DNA from: Pantoea nemavictus
GTDB lineage: Bacteria; Pseudomonadota; Gammaproteobacteria; Enterobacterales; Enterobacteriaceae
Reading direction: 5' to 3'
Assembly: GCF_037479095.1 (NCBI RefSeq)
Contig: NZ_JBBGZW010000002.1
Location: forward strand, 620,001-684,000
Length of the DNA: 64,000 bases
The stretch's first letter is position 1, and every line of letters begins with the position of its first letter. Below the pieces are notes generated by a model, which had not been told where the DNA came from, did not search any database, and saw only the letters and a list, made by a program, of their open reading frames with translations. Below are positions 1-8,102 of the stretch, in pieces. A program made the position numbers and the translations under genes.

Positions 1-471
1 ATCGTGATCGGTCTGCGCTTTGTGGCCAATATTGCGCGCACCGCTCTCCAGATAAGAGGTCACGATGTTCCAGCCAATGCGCCCTTTGGTCAGGTGATCG
101 AGCGTGGATAAGCGGCGGGCAAATGGATAAGGATGTTCAAACGACAATGACGCCGTGAGACCAAAGCCGAGATGTTCGGTGACCAACGCCATCGGGGTGA
201 TGAGCGCCAGCGGATCATTAACCGGCACTTGCGTCGCCTGGCGAATGGCCGCATCGCCGTTGCCGTTCAGCACGTCGTAAACGCCGAGCACGTCTGCAAT
301 AAACAGACCGTCAAATTTGCCGCGCTCGAGCAGGCGTGCCAAATCCACCCAATATTCCAGATCTTTATACTGCCAGGAACGGTCACGCGGATGCGCCCAC
401 AGGCCCGGCGACTGGTGTCCGACACAGTTCATATCAAATGCGTTCAAGCGAATTTCACGTTGCGATGGCAT
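1..471 (-). CDS. LLM-class flavin-dependent monooxygenase (NtaA/SnaA/DszA type), 3' end outside window
   Basis: Reading leftward from 471, an open frame of 157 codons runs off the window edge. It begins MPSQREIRLNAFDMN and carries blocks typical of the NtaA/SnaA/DszA branch of FMN-dependent monooxygenases: a W-x-x-LARLLERGKFDG block, DPLALI, and LTKGRIGWNIVTS. Family members use reduced flavin and oxygen to open C-S or C-N bonds in sulfur- or nitrogen-containing organics, so a role in organosulfur scavenging fits its position as third gene after an ssuD-like gene and an FAD-binding protein. I chose the ATG at 471 because a GGAG lies just upstream; an in-frame ATG at 483 would hide that site. 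The 74-base gap to the previous gene has no terminator. The family is well supported; the substrate is not known. Confidence 0.85.
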   Translation of the reverse strand, partial: MPSQREIRLNAFDMNCVGHQSPGLWAHPRDRSWQYKDLEYWVDLARLLERGKFDGLFIADVLGVYDVLNGNGDAAIRQATQVPVNDPLALITPMALVTEHLGFGLTASLSFEHPYPFARRLSTLDHLTKGRIGWNIVTSYLESGARNIGHKAQTDHD

Positions 472-545
472 AGCAATCTCCATAGCGAGGCCGTGATCGT
501 GTTACGACCCGGCGTTCGTCAGTTAATTTTTAGGATGTTGAGAGA

Positions 546-1952
546 TTAAAGCGCTGAAGGGGGACATCGCTCGACCTGAGCGATTTGCAGTTCTTCTAAA
601 ATGTTTTTCGCCACATCGGCGGCGTGATCGGCGACCTGCGGTAAGCCCATCAGTTCACCGAAGCGTGCACGGGCCGCCGGACCCACGACCCACAGACGCG
701 CGTTTACCTCGCCTGAGCGGTTGAGTGCCTGCGACTGACTGTCGACATCAATACCGAAGCCCAGCCGATCGGGGCGCACCAAACCCAGCTGGCTGAGCGA
801 TTGCAGCAAAGGTTGGCTGGCGGTTAAGGCTTCATGGCCGGGGCCGGTGGTGACGATCAGATGATCGAGAAGGTGCGTTTGGCGATCGCCCTTGCGTGTG
901 CGGAGTGTAATCTCCAGCTGCTTACCGCGCGCGTCAATAGCGGCCAGGCGCGCGGCCTGCACGCTAAGGCTACCTTGCTGCTGACGCTGGCGGATTACTG
1001 CGGAGACCTGCGGGGCGATACGGTAGCGATGCACATCCCACCACGAGCGCAAATGGCGGACAAAACGCTGCTGCTCGCGTAGCGGCAGCGATTGCCAGAT
1101 GTCCTGACCTTGCACACGCACCTGATCCAACACGCGCTGCCAGGGTAACTGTTGTTGCGCTGCACGCGCAACTTCCGCGCGGATATGACGGAGCCAATGA
1201 CGTGCGCTGGGCACATCCTGCGGAGCTAACGTCCATTCTGGCCAGTCACCGCTCAGGTTGTCACGCGAGAGCTGTCCACGGCGCGAGAAGGCGATAAGCG
1301 GACCACGATGCTGACGCGTTCCCAACGACGCCACCACGTCAGCCATACTTAAACCGGTGCCAATAATCGCTACCGATGCCGCCGGATCGATGGCATCTAA
1401 CACGCCGTGCTGCCACGGATTGGCTATCAACGCCGGGTGCGCCGTAAAAGGCTGCAACGCACGCGGCAGCGACGGCGGCGGATGGCTGATTGCTAATGCC
1501 AGCACATCACCTCGCAGGGTAACACCGTTGCTGAGCAACAACTGCTGCCCTTCCCAGGCAATCGCGCTGGCCTGAATGTGGCGCAACGTGATGTGCGGAT
1601 GCGCTTGCGCTGCTGCCGCAAACTGTTCTGCCAGATAGCGACCAAACATCCCACGCTGCGGATAGACCGCGCCATCAGCGCAATGCGCTACTGAATCCAG
1701 TGAACATTCAGGCTGAGCGCGATACCAGCGATCAAAGGCGCCCTGCTCTTCACCACTCAACTGCATGCGTGATGCAGGCACATTGATGCGGTGCGCAGGC
1801 TCCTGCGTGGAATAGGCAACGCCGCCGCCGAGATGATCGCGCGGTTCGACCACTGTAATCAGTAATTCGGATGACGAATGACGTGCGAGATGAATCGCCA
1901 ACGCAGTACCGCTGAAGCCGCCACCCACAATAATTACCTGTGCCGTTGCCAT
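546..1952 (-). CDS. FAD/NAD(P)-binding protein (NAD_binding_9-like)
   Basis: The protein has 468 residues from the ATG at 1952. Its N-terminus is a Rossmann nucleotide-binding motif, VIIVGGGFSG, at about residues 6-15, and a second one (VAIIGTGLS) lies near residue 190, so two dinucleotide-binding folds are present. This arrangement is that of the FAD/NAD(P)-binding family once named hydroxyacylglutathione-hydrolase-like, whose reactions are mostly undefined. The start at 1952 has AGGAG six bases upstream. An alternative ATG at 1967 overlaps the ssuD-like stop in a TAATG arrangement and would give five extra residues. It sits between two flavin monooxygenase genes in one operon, so it could supply reduced flavin or oxidise an intermediate; that is inference. 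Confidence 0.8.
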   Translation of the reverse strand: MATAQVIIVGGGFSGTALAIHLARHSSSELLITVVEPRDHLGGGVAYSTQEPAHRINVPASRMQLSGEEQGAFDRWYRAQPECSLDSVAHCADGAVYPQRGMFGRYLAEQFAAAAQAHPHITLRHIQASAIAWEGQQLLLSNGVTLRGDVLALAISHPPPSLPRALQPFTAHPALIANPWQHGVLDAIDPAASVAIIGTGLSMADVVASLGTRQHRGPLIAFSRRGQLSRDNLSGDWPEWTLAPQDVPSARHWLRHIRAEVARAAQQQLPWQRVLDQVRVQGQDIWQSLPLREQQRFVRHLRSWWDVHRYRIAPQVSAVIRQRQQQGSLSVQAARLAAIDARGKQLEITLRTRKGDRQTHLLDHLIVTTGPGHEALTASQPLLQSLSQLGLVRPDRLGFGIDVDSQSQALNRSGEVNARLWVVGPAARARFGELMGLPQVADHAADVAKNILEELQIAQVERCPPSAL

Positions 1953-1966
1953 CGCCTTCTCCTGCA

Positions 1967-3139
1967 TTAGCTGGCGCTTGTCTGTTTTGACGGACGTTTG
2001 TCGCCACCAATGGTTTCACCAAACGGGCCGGTATTAATAGTGCGTTCACGCTGCTGCTGACCGTTAGCCAGTGGCAACAGCGGCAGCAGCAGTTCGGCTA
2101 CGCGATGGGCCTCTTCCAGATGCGGATAACCCGACAGAATGAAGTTAGTAACGCCTAAAGCCTGATATTCACGGATGCGCTCCGCCACCTGCTCTGGGCT
2201 GCCAACCAGTGCAGTTCCGGCCCCACCGCGCACCAGCCCCACGCCCGCCCACAGATTGGGGGAGATGTAGAGATTATCGCGCGAGCCGTTGTGCAAGGCA
2301 CTCATACGCGCCTGACCGGCGGAATCCATACGCGCAAAGATTTTCTGCGCCTGCGCGATGGTCTCTTCATCAAGATGCGCAATCAGTTTATCAGCCGCCG
2401 CCTGAGCCTCTTCTTCAGTCTCACGCACAATCACGTGTAAGCGGATGCCATATTCCAGTTTTCGTCCACGCTGTTCAGCACGTGCACGCACAACTTCCAG
2501 CTTCTCAGCAACCTGGGCTGGCGGTTCGCCCCAGGTAAGATAGGTATCGATTTGCTCAGCCGCCACATCAATTGCCGCTTCAGAGGAGCCGCCGAAATAG
2601 AGCGGTGGGCCATTTTCCTGTACCGGCGGGAACAGCACTTCCGCCCCTTCCACATGAATATGCTTCCCTTCGTAGTCCACTTTCTCACCGCGCATCAGGC
2701 GACTGTAGACATCAAGGAACTCTTTGGTGACCTCATAGCGTTCACTGTGGTTGAGGAAAATGCCGTCACCTTTGTTCTCAATCGGATCGCCTCCGGTCAC
2801 CACGTTAATCAGCAAGCGGCCTTCGGATAGACGATCGAGCGTGGTTGCCATGCGCGCGGCGAGCGTTGGCGGCTGTAAGCCAGGACGCACCGCCACCAGA
2901 TAGCGTAAGCGGCGGGTGATAGGCGCTAAGGCCGACGCAACCAGCCACGAATCCTCGCAGCTTTTGCCGGTAGGAATTAACACGCCGTAGAAGCCGAGAT
3001 TGTCGGCGGCCAGCGCCACTTGCTGTAAGTAGGGTAAATCAACCGGGCGTCCACCTTCAGTGGTGCCAAGATACCGTCCATCGCCGTGTGTCGGTAAAAA
3101 CCAGAAGACATTGATTTTATCGTTCGCGGAATCGGCCAT
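1967..3139 (-). CDS. ssuD: FMNH2-dependent alkanesulfonate monooxygenase (SsuD family)
   Basis: The 390-residue protein matches the SsuD pattern over most of its length: [14 protein letters not shown] near the start, [60 protein letters not shown] and [12 protein letters not shown] near the end. SsuD-type enzymes use FMNH2 and oxygen to convert alkanesulfonates to aldehydes and sulfite in the cytoplasm when sulfate is scarce. No ssuE reductase or ssuABC transporter is in the window. It is the first gene of a three-gene minus-strand operon and lies downstream of a sigma-54 promoter. Because of that control it may be functionally closer to MsuD-type methanesulfonate enzymes than to classical SsuD. 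The start at 3139 has GGAA seven bases upstream. Confidence 0.9.
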   Translation of the reverse strand: MADSANDKINVFWFLPTHGDGRYLGTTEGGRPVDLPYLQQVALAADNLGFYGVLIPTGKSCEDSWLVASALAPITRRLRYLVAVRPGLQPPTLAARMATTLDRLSEGRLLINVVTGGDPIENKGDGIFLNHSERYEVTKEFLDVYSRLMRGEKVDYEGKHIHVEGAEVLFPPVQENGPPLYFGGSSEAAIDVAAEQIDTYLTWGEPPAQVAEKLEVVRARAEQRGRKLEYGIRLHVIVRETEEEAQAAADKLIAHLDEETIAQAQKIFARMDSAGQARMSALHNGSRDNLYISPNLWAGVGLVRGGAGTALVGSPEQVAERIREYQALGVTNFILSGYPHLEEAHRVAELLLPLLPLANGQQQRERTINTGPFGETIGGDKRPSKQTSAS

Positions 3140-3195
3140 TATGCTTTTCCTATATAACTTTATTAATAAATGATTATTTTGAAGTGTTTATTTAG

Positions 3196-3226
3196 TTATA
3201 TAGCTCTTAGCAGGAAGCGTGCCAGG
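3196..3226 (-). promoter_or_regulatory. Sigma-54 (RpoN) promoter of the ssuD-like operon
   Basis: Read on the minus strand, 3225 to 3208 is CTGGCACGCTTCCTGCTA. The -24 GG and -12 GC are separated by exactly ten bases, and the -24 box TGGCACG is identical to the RpoN consensus; only the first base of the TTGC box differs. Transcription would start near 3196, giving a leader of about 57 bases to the ssuD-like ATG. The divergent gene is a sigma-54 activator, which supports the call. Confidence 0.8.
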
Positions 3227-3305
3227 TCACTTTTTCGTACGAATCGCCGTATATCAGACTGTTAGCACTTAGACCCGATTTAATCACAGTCGCGTTTGCA
3301 ACTCA

Positions 3306-3332
3306 GGCACAACAGCAATTGCTGCATATGCA
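3306..3332. promoter_or_regulatory. Candidate upstream activator sites
   Basis: Two palindromes overlap at their edges: a perfect 12-base CAGCAATTGCTG at 3313-3324 and TGCATATGCA at 3323-3332. They lie about 90-105 bases upstream of the sigma-54 promoter, the distance usual for enhancer-binding proteins, inside the divergent region shared with the activator gene. Assignment as the binding site of that activator is inference from symmetry and position. Confidence 0.45.
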
Positions 3333-3413
3333 ACTGCTTATGCTTTTTTCATGGTGTTCTTAGTCTGCGTGAGCATTTAGCGTGGTGCTACGCTCGCTCA
3401 AGGATTCACTGCC

Positions 3414-5345
3414 ATGTTAACGCCTTACGCCAACCTTAATGATTCTCCTCGCCTTGTCGATCCCGCTTCTCTGGCGTTCCAGTCGCTGCTGGATAAATTC
3501 GCCCCGACTGATGCCACAGTGCTGATTGTCGGCGAGACGGGAACCGGCAAAGAAGTGGTCGCGCGCTATCTTCACCATCACAGCCAGCGACGTCATGGCC
3601 CTTTTCTGGCCGTCAACTGCGGAGCACTGACCGAAAGCCTGGCTGAAGCCGAACTGTTTGGCCATGAGAAAGGCGCGTTTACCGGCGCGACTCAATCACA
3701 TCCCGGCTGGTTCGAATCAGCGCAAGGCGGCACCTTGTTGCTGGATGAAATTGGAGAGCTGAGTCCATCGCTGCAAGTTAAATTGCTGCGCGTTTTACAG
3801 GAGCGTGAGATTACGCGAGTGGGTTCGCGCAAACCGATTAAGGTGGATGTGCGCGTGATTGCTGCCACGCATGTGGATCTGGCTCAGGCGATACGCGAGC
3901 GACGCTTCCGCGAAGATCTGTTTTATCGGTTAAATATTGCCGTGGTTCCTTTGCCGCCTTTGCGCCAGCGGCGTGACGATATTCCGCTGCTGGCACAACA
4001 TTTCCTCGCCCTCTACGCACGAAGGCTGGGACGTCCCGCACGTCGACTCTCGCCTGATGCACTTGAAGCGCTGCTTGAGTACAGCTGGCCGGGCAATATC
4101 CGTGAACTGGAAAATACGCTACACAATGCCGTATTGCTTAGCCGCGAAGAAACGCTGACACCAGTTCAACTGCGACTTGCTGGTTACAGTGAACGCGGCT
4201 TCAACGACACCGCAGATTCCACGCTCGACAACTTTCTCAAGCAGCAGCTAAGTAATCAACCACAGCAGCTGTTTGACCGTGTCATCAACAGCCTGATTAA
4301 TAATGCGCTGGAGATGACCGAACAGAATCAAACGCAGGCCGCTACGCTGCTGGGTATTAGTCGGCATACGTTACGTACGCATCTGGCAAATCAGGGTGTG
4401 ATTAAAGGACGCCGCAAGGTCACGCTATCACCAACTGTGTCTGTTCCGCAGGGCACACAAGAGCGTGAACTACGTATTGGTTATCAGAAGTTCGGTAATC
4501 TTGGCGTGTTGAAAGCACGCCAGAGCCTTGAACACGGCTTTGCTCAGCAGGGCATTAATGTGGTGTGGAGTGAATTCCCGGCAGGGCCGCAACTGCTGTA
4601 CGCGCTGCAAAATAATGAGATTGATTTTGGCACCACTGGCGAAGTGCCACCGATCTTCGCACAGGCCAACGGTAGCACAGTGACCTATATCGCCTGGGAA
4701 CCTCCGGCGCCAAGCAGCGTAGGCATTGTGGTGCCACAAGATAGTGATATTCGCAGCGTCAGTGATCTACGCGGCAAACGCATTTCGGTTAATAAAGGTT
4801 CCAACGTTCACTGGTTATTGCTGCAATTACTAGAGGAAGCGGGAGTCGGTCTTGAGGAACTTAAAGTGGTTTACACTCCGCCAAAGTATCCCTTAACGGC
4901 CAGTGATTATCTGTCAGTTGATGCGTGGATGATGTGGGATCCACTGCTTAGCACGGCCGAAAGCAATCCAGAGCTGCGCATTTTAGTGAATGGTGAAGGG
5001 CGCGTGCGTAATCATCAGTTCTATCTGGCGCGACGTGATTACGTTGAGCAGCATGATGATATTCTCAGGCAGCTAGTTGAAACTTTGCAACAGACGGGAT
5101 TATTTATTGATAGTCATCGTCACGAAGCTTCCGCTTTATTGGCGCTTGAACTAGGGATGGAAATCGCATCGGTTGAACGTGCACTGACGCGCCGCAGTCA
5201 TAAAACCCGCGCCATGGCATTTGAAGTGATTAAAGAGCAGCAAATTATTGCTGACCGATTTTATGCGCTGGGGCTGATTAATAAACCTGTTCGCGTACGT
5301 GATGCAATCTGGCAGTTTTCATCAGCGTTATCACTGGTTGAGTAA
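3414..5345 (+). CDS. Sigma-54-dependent activator fused to a C-terminal SsuA-type sulfonate-binding domain
   Basis: The 643-residue protein has no receiver domain. Residues 20-245 are the AAA+ core: Walker A GETGTGKE at 40-47, the sigma-54 contact loop GAFTGA at 87-92 and Walker B LLLDE near 108-112. A Fis-type helix-turn-helix ([17 protein letters not shown]) lies at about 308-324. Residues 353-640 resemble the sulfonate-binding protein SsuA ([19 protein letters not shown], then [30 protein letters not shown]) without a signal peptide, so the domain should be cytoplasmic. Inference: the SsuA part senses a sulfonate or sulfur signal and gates the ATPase. The gene is divergent from an ssuD-like operon with a sigma-54 promoter. 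AAGGA lies about ten bases before the ATG. SfnR-like activators are the nearest functional analogues but lack such a domain as far as I know. Confidence 0.88.
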   Translation: MLTPYANLNDSPRLVDPASLAFQSLLDKFAPTDATVLIVGETGTGKEVVARYLHHHSQRRHGPFLAVNCGALTESLAEAELFGHEKGAFTGATQSHPGWFESAQGGTLLLDEIGELSPSLQVKLLRVLQEREITRVGSRKPIKVDVRVIAATHVDLAQAIRERRFREDLFYRLNIAVVPLPPLRQRRDDIPLLAQHFLALYARRLGRPARRLSPDALEALLEYSWPGNIRELENTLHNAVLLSREETLTPVQLRLAGYSERGFNDTADSTLDNFLKQQLSNQPQQLFDRVINSLINNALEMTEQNQTQAATLLGISRHTLRTHLANQGVIKGRRKVTLSPTVSVPQGTQERELRIGYQKFGNLGVLKARQSLEHGFAQQGINVVWSEFPAGPQLLYALQNNEIDFGTTGEVPPIFAQANGSTVTYIAWEPPAPSSVGIVVPQDSDIRSVSDLRGKRISVNKGSNVHWLLLQLLEEAGVGLEELKVVYTPPKYPLTASDYLSVDAWMMWDPLLSTAESNPELRILVNGEGRVRNHQFYLARRDYVEQHDDILRQLVETLQQTGLFIDSHRHEASALLALELGMEIASVERALTRRSHKTRAMAFEVIKEQQIIADRFYALGLINKPVRVRDAIWQFSSALSLVE

Positions 5346-5676
5346 TTCTCACGGTTAAAGTTATCCACGCTTTCTGTGGATAAAGCATTGAATATCATCT
5401 GGCTAAACGTAATTCGGAAACGAGATTTCAGGCTAAATGAGCGTTATAAGCTGGCGATTTCACCCTGAAATTATTTGTATAAACCCTTTACATTCATATA
5501 TATAACATTGAAATTCATTGGGCGAATAGCTGAAATTTCACCCTTCTTGCCGATAATTATCTCTTATTAATCTGGCTGCTGTTGTTTGAGCATGCAGCTG
5601 GTCAAATAGCCTGCAGTTAGTTAATAAGTACTGGTTAATCAGTTTGGGTAGCCGACATTGATTGGCTTGGAATAGC
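5346..5676. other. Non-coding region with inverted DnaA-box pair and parS-like boxes
   Basis: No gene is seen. TTATCCAC at 5361-5368 and TGTGGATAA at 5375-5383 form an inverted pair, and the second is a perfect DnaA box on the minus strand. It may equally be a weak hairpin ending the upstream regulator gene. Heptamer-like ATTTCA/TGAAAT boxes occur at 5425-5431, 5457-5471, 5509-5514 and 5531-5540; the best group is annotated separately as parS. Confidence 0.5.
5452..5473 (-). other. parS: P1-type minimal parS-like site
   Basis: On the minus strand this reads ATTTCAGGGTGAAATCGCCA, two A-boxes (ATTTCA, inverted TGAAAT) joined directly to a B-box TCGCCA. From memory, the right arm of phage P1 parS has the same boxes in the same order and spacing with about two differences. 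The site lies downstream of parB, as in P1. Binding by this ParB is predicted, not shown. Confidence 0.7.
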
Positions 5677-5750
5677 GGCGATTTCAGCCTGAAATTTCGT
5701 TGGCGACAACCTATTTTTCATACAGTTAGGGATGAAATTGGACTGGCGAA
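5677..5750 (-). other. parS: P1-type complete parS centromere
   Basis: On the minus strand the order is B-box TCGCCA (5749-5744), five bases, A-box ATTTCA (5738-5733), about 36 further bases, then A-boxes ATTTCAG and CTGAAAT and the B-box core TCGCC near 5679. An additional TCGCCA sits at 5706-5701. This reproduces the left-arm, bend and right-arm plan of P1 parS, where IHF bends the centre. It follows parB directly after a terminator, and both ParA and ParB here are P1-like, so plasmid-segregation function is well supported by family knowledge. Confidence 0.78.
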
Positions 5751-5763
5751 GGAAAGAAAAGGG

Positions 5764-5789
5764 CAAAAAAAACCGCCCGAGGGCGGCAT
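5764..5789 (-). terminator. Intrinsic terminator of parAB
   Basis: On the minus strand GCCGCCC, a short TCG-containing loop and GGGCGGT are followed by an unbroken run of T. It lies six bases beyond the parB stop codon, between parB and the parS site, so parS would be outside the transcript. Confidence 0.9.
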
Positions 5790-5794
5790 TGCGA

Positions 5795-6766
5795 TTATTG
5801 ATTTAAATATTTGTTGAGCGTCTCGTTGATTACCCTGTCCAGCTCTTCCTGTAGCTCTTTCGACTGACGATTAAACTCATAGCTAAACATACGTCCACGC
5901 GTTTTCTTCCGCGCAAAGCGATCTTTGTCTGCAAAGCTCCACAGCGGGGTTGCGACGGTTTTGTCTTTGGTCGGCGATTGAATCAGCGTCTGGCTGCCGT
6001 TGCGCACCAGACGCAGAATGCCATTCTTCACTTCATCTTCTGCCAATCCATCGCGAGCGCATACGGTATCGACATCCATACCAATGGTATCGATCAACGC
6101 ATCAACCGTTTGGCCGGTTTCCTGCAGTTTTTCGTAGGCCTGCAGCAGCGTTTTGTAATCCGGATAGGTTAATTCAGAGTGATTGGGGAATAACGTTACC
6201 AGCTCTAGCGGTACGCTGGCGGCCTGCAAAGCACGCGTCACTTTAGCCTGCGAAAGACCTTCGCTCTGCGCTATTTCCTTTTGCGACAAGCCACCGTCTT
6301 TCAGTGCCAGTAGACGCATGCCCACTTCGCGCAGATTATGCTCTCGCGCGGTTTGAATATCCTGAGCCAATCGGCGCGCTTCATCAGCGGTAATAGCGAC
6401 TTCGGTAACCAACACATCAAGCCCGGTTTTGCAGTGCAGCGCCGCAGCACGACGACGGGAGCCGTCAAGGATTTCAATGCGGTCATCGCGCTTCACGCCA
6501 ATTGCCGGGAAAAATTGCTGCAGTTTGATGGTGCGGATAATGTCGCGCAATGATTCCGGCGTCAGCCCTGACTGATCACGACCATTGGTTTCCATCTTGA
6601 CGAAGGTTTTCTCTTCTATTTCCTTCGCCGTGATGTGTTCAAGCGTGAACAGCGCGCGCTTGCCGGTTGAAAGGATGAAGGTCTGAGAATGGCTATCCGC
6701 GCTCTCCTCAGTTTGCAAAGGTGTCTGGCTGAAGGTTCGGCCAATAGTGATTCTTTTTGCGCTCAT
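5795..6766 (-). CDS. parB: ParB partition protein, P1 type
   Basis: The 323-residue protein follows phage P1 ParB throughout (for example NGRDQSGLTPESL, KLQQFFPAIGV, EGLSQAKVTRALQAAS, FARKKTRGRMFSYEFNRQSK, ELQEELDR). Residues 30-120 form the N-terminal ParB domain with DGSRRR at 101-106. The helix-turn-helix spans about 160-181 (LSQKEIAQSEGLSQAKVTRAL), and the C-terminal 80 residues are the dimer and B-box-binding region in P1. ParB binds parS, interacts with ParA and secures segregation of the low-copy replicon. The gene follows parA after seven bases and ends at a strong terminator. Residue similarity is strongest in the DNA-binding parts, which agrees with the P1-type parS boxes nearby. 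Confidence 0.95.
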   Translation of the reverse strand: MSAKRITIGRTFSQTPLQTEESADSHSQTFILSTGKRALFTLEHITAKEIEEKTFVKMETNGRDQSGLTPESLRDIIRTIKLQQFFPAIGVKRDDRIEILDGSRRRAAALHCKTGLDVLVTEVAITADEARRLAQDIQTAREHNLREVGMRLLALKDGGLSQKEIAQSEGLSQAKVTRALQAASVPLELVTLFPNHSELTYPDYKTLLQAYEKLQETGQTVDALIDTIGMDVDTVCARDGLAEDEVKNGILRLVRNGSQTLIQSPTKDKTVATPLWSFADKDRFARKKTRGRMFSYEFNRQSKELQEELDRVINETLNKYLNQ

Positions 6767-6773
6767 AATAACC

Positions 6774-7973
6774 TCAGTTCAGGCGAATGAATTCAATACG
6801 ATCAAATACGGCTTTGGCGAAATCTTCCGCCGCTGAACGCGCATTTTTTAAGGCCTCGGTGCTGCCCACATAGGTTGAGGGATTGGCTGAGATTACCGTG
6901 TCAAACGACTCACCACAGCGCTCAAAGCCATCCAGACGCGGTAACGCAGCATCCAGCATATCGCCGCCAAAAATCTCTTTTGCCAGGCTGTGGCACAGTT
7001 TGTGGTCGGCTTTATTGGAGAGCTTTGACATAAAACCGATATTGCCCTGTAAGCGGCAGGCTGCGCCTGACTCTTCAATGATGCCAATCAGCTCAGGCAA
7101 ACGCGTCAGATACTTTAGCGTGGAGTGGAAATCCACCTGCGCGGGGGGCACCGGCGTCATCAGCAGGTCTGAAGCGGCAATGGCGTTCTTCAGGAAGGCA
7201 TCCAGATGTGGGCCGCTGTCGATAAAGATGAAGTCATAATCTTTCTTCAGCTTGGCCACCACATTTTCATACAGGACCGCGTGAATATTCTGCTCCGGCA
7301 AGTGGGCAGCACAAAGCTCTTCCCAGCGCGAGGCAATAAAGGCGTCATCAATCGAAGCCGGCAGCACATCGACGCCGGGAATAATCGACGAAACGATAAA
7401 CTCATTGAGCAATTCTTCACGGCTGACGTTTTGCAGCATAGCCTGGGCGGCTGTCGCTTCCACTAATCCCACTGAACGCTGATGATTCAGGAACATGGTG
7501 GCTGAAGATTGCGGGTCAAGATCGATGACCAGAATACGCAAATCTTCAAACAGCAAATGAGGATGCGCACGCAAAGCATGGGCAAGCGAGACAGTGGATA
7601 CCGTTTTCGACACGCCGCCTTTCAGGTTACCCACAAACATTGTGAACGCTTCGGCGTGACGATCGCGATATTTGGGTACGCCGCGATGATGATAGATGTC
7701 GATGATGTTTTGAATCGACATCGCATACTTGGTAGAGCTTCCCGCCGCGCGTTTATCGAATGGATAGCCATTTTCCTCCATCTCATTCACCGCATAATCA
7801 ACGCTCGCACGCGTCAATTTAGGCAGTTTGGCTAACGCCGCTTTCGCGTAAACCTGATAAAACGTGTTTTCACGCAACTCTTCTTTTTGTGCCTGAATCT
7901 GTTCGGTCAGGCTCATTAGCATGCGCTCTGAACGTTGTGCGACTTTCAAAACCTGCTTCTCATCGTTAGCCAT
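6774..7973 (-). CDS. parA: ParA partition ATPase, P1 type
   Basis: The 399-residue protein is close in length and sequence to P1 ParA (about 398). The N-terminal part (1-110) carries the operator-binding winged helix typical of type Ia ParA proteins, including AKAALAKLPKLTRASVDYAV and KYAMSIQNIIDIY. The deviant Walker A KGGVSKT lies at 118-124, followed by LRILVIDLDPQSS (Walker A'). The C-terminus GSTEALKNARSAAEDFAKAVFDRIEFIR is characteristic. It moves plasmid-ParB complexes over the nucleoid and represses its own promoter. I chose the ATG at 7973 with GGAG six bases upstream; an in-frame ATG at 7988 would add five residues and falls next to the operator. Confidence 0.95.
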   Translation of the reverse strand: MANDEKQVLKVAQRSERMLMSLTEQIQAQKEELRENTFYQVYAKAALAKLPKLTRASVDYAVNEMEENGYPFDKRAAGSSTKYAMSIQNIIDIYHHRGVPKYRDRHAEAFTMFVGNLKGGVSKTVSTVSLAHALRAHPHLLFEDLRILVIDLDPQSSATMFLNHQRSVGLVEATAAQAMLQNVSREELLNEFIVSSIIPGVDVLPASIDDAFIASRWEELCAAHLPEQNIHAVLYENVVAKLKKDYDFIFIDSGPHLDAFLKNAIAASDLLMTPVPPAQVDFHSTLKYLTRLPELIGIIEESGAACRLQGNIGFMSKLSNKADHKLCHSLAKEIFGGDMLDAALPRLDGFERCGESFDTVISANPSTYVGSTEALKNARSAAEDFAKAVFDRIEFIRLN

Positions 7974-7990
7974 ACTTGCTCCACACATGT

Positions 7991-8018
7991 AGGATTTATG
8001 ACTTTATACATAAATCCT
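7991..8018 (-). promoter_or_regulatory. parOP operator/promoter of parAB
   Basis: A perfect ten-base inverted repeat, AGGATTTATG (7991-8000) and CATAAATCCT (8009-8018), encloses a TATAAA-like -10 element on the minus strand, 18 bases above the parA start. In P1-type systems ParA with ParB represses from an imperfect inverted repeat in this position. Confidence 0.75.
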
Positions 8019-8102
8019 GCACATGAGGCAAATATATCTCTTCTGCACAGGAACAATATGTTTTGCGAAATCACCTTGATTAAGATGGGCTTATCGCAAA
8101 CG

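Noticed and set aside
3384..3397. Second sigma-54 promoter before the activator gene (GG-N10-GC)
   Set aside because: Only the GG/GC spacing fits; the flanking boxes are poor and the start would fall about five bases from the ATG, removing the ribosome site.
5361..5383. TTATCCAC/GTGGATAA hairpin as the main replication origin
   Set aside because: The inverted DnaA boxes are isolated from the iterons and repA; the GATC and iteron cluster at 10553-10800 is the better origin candidate.
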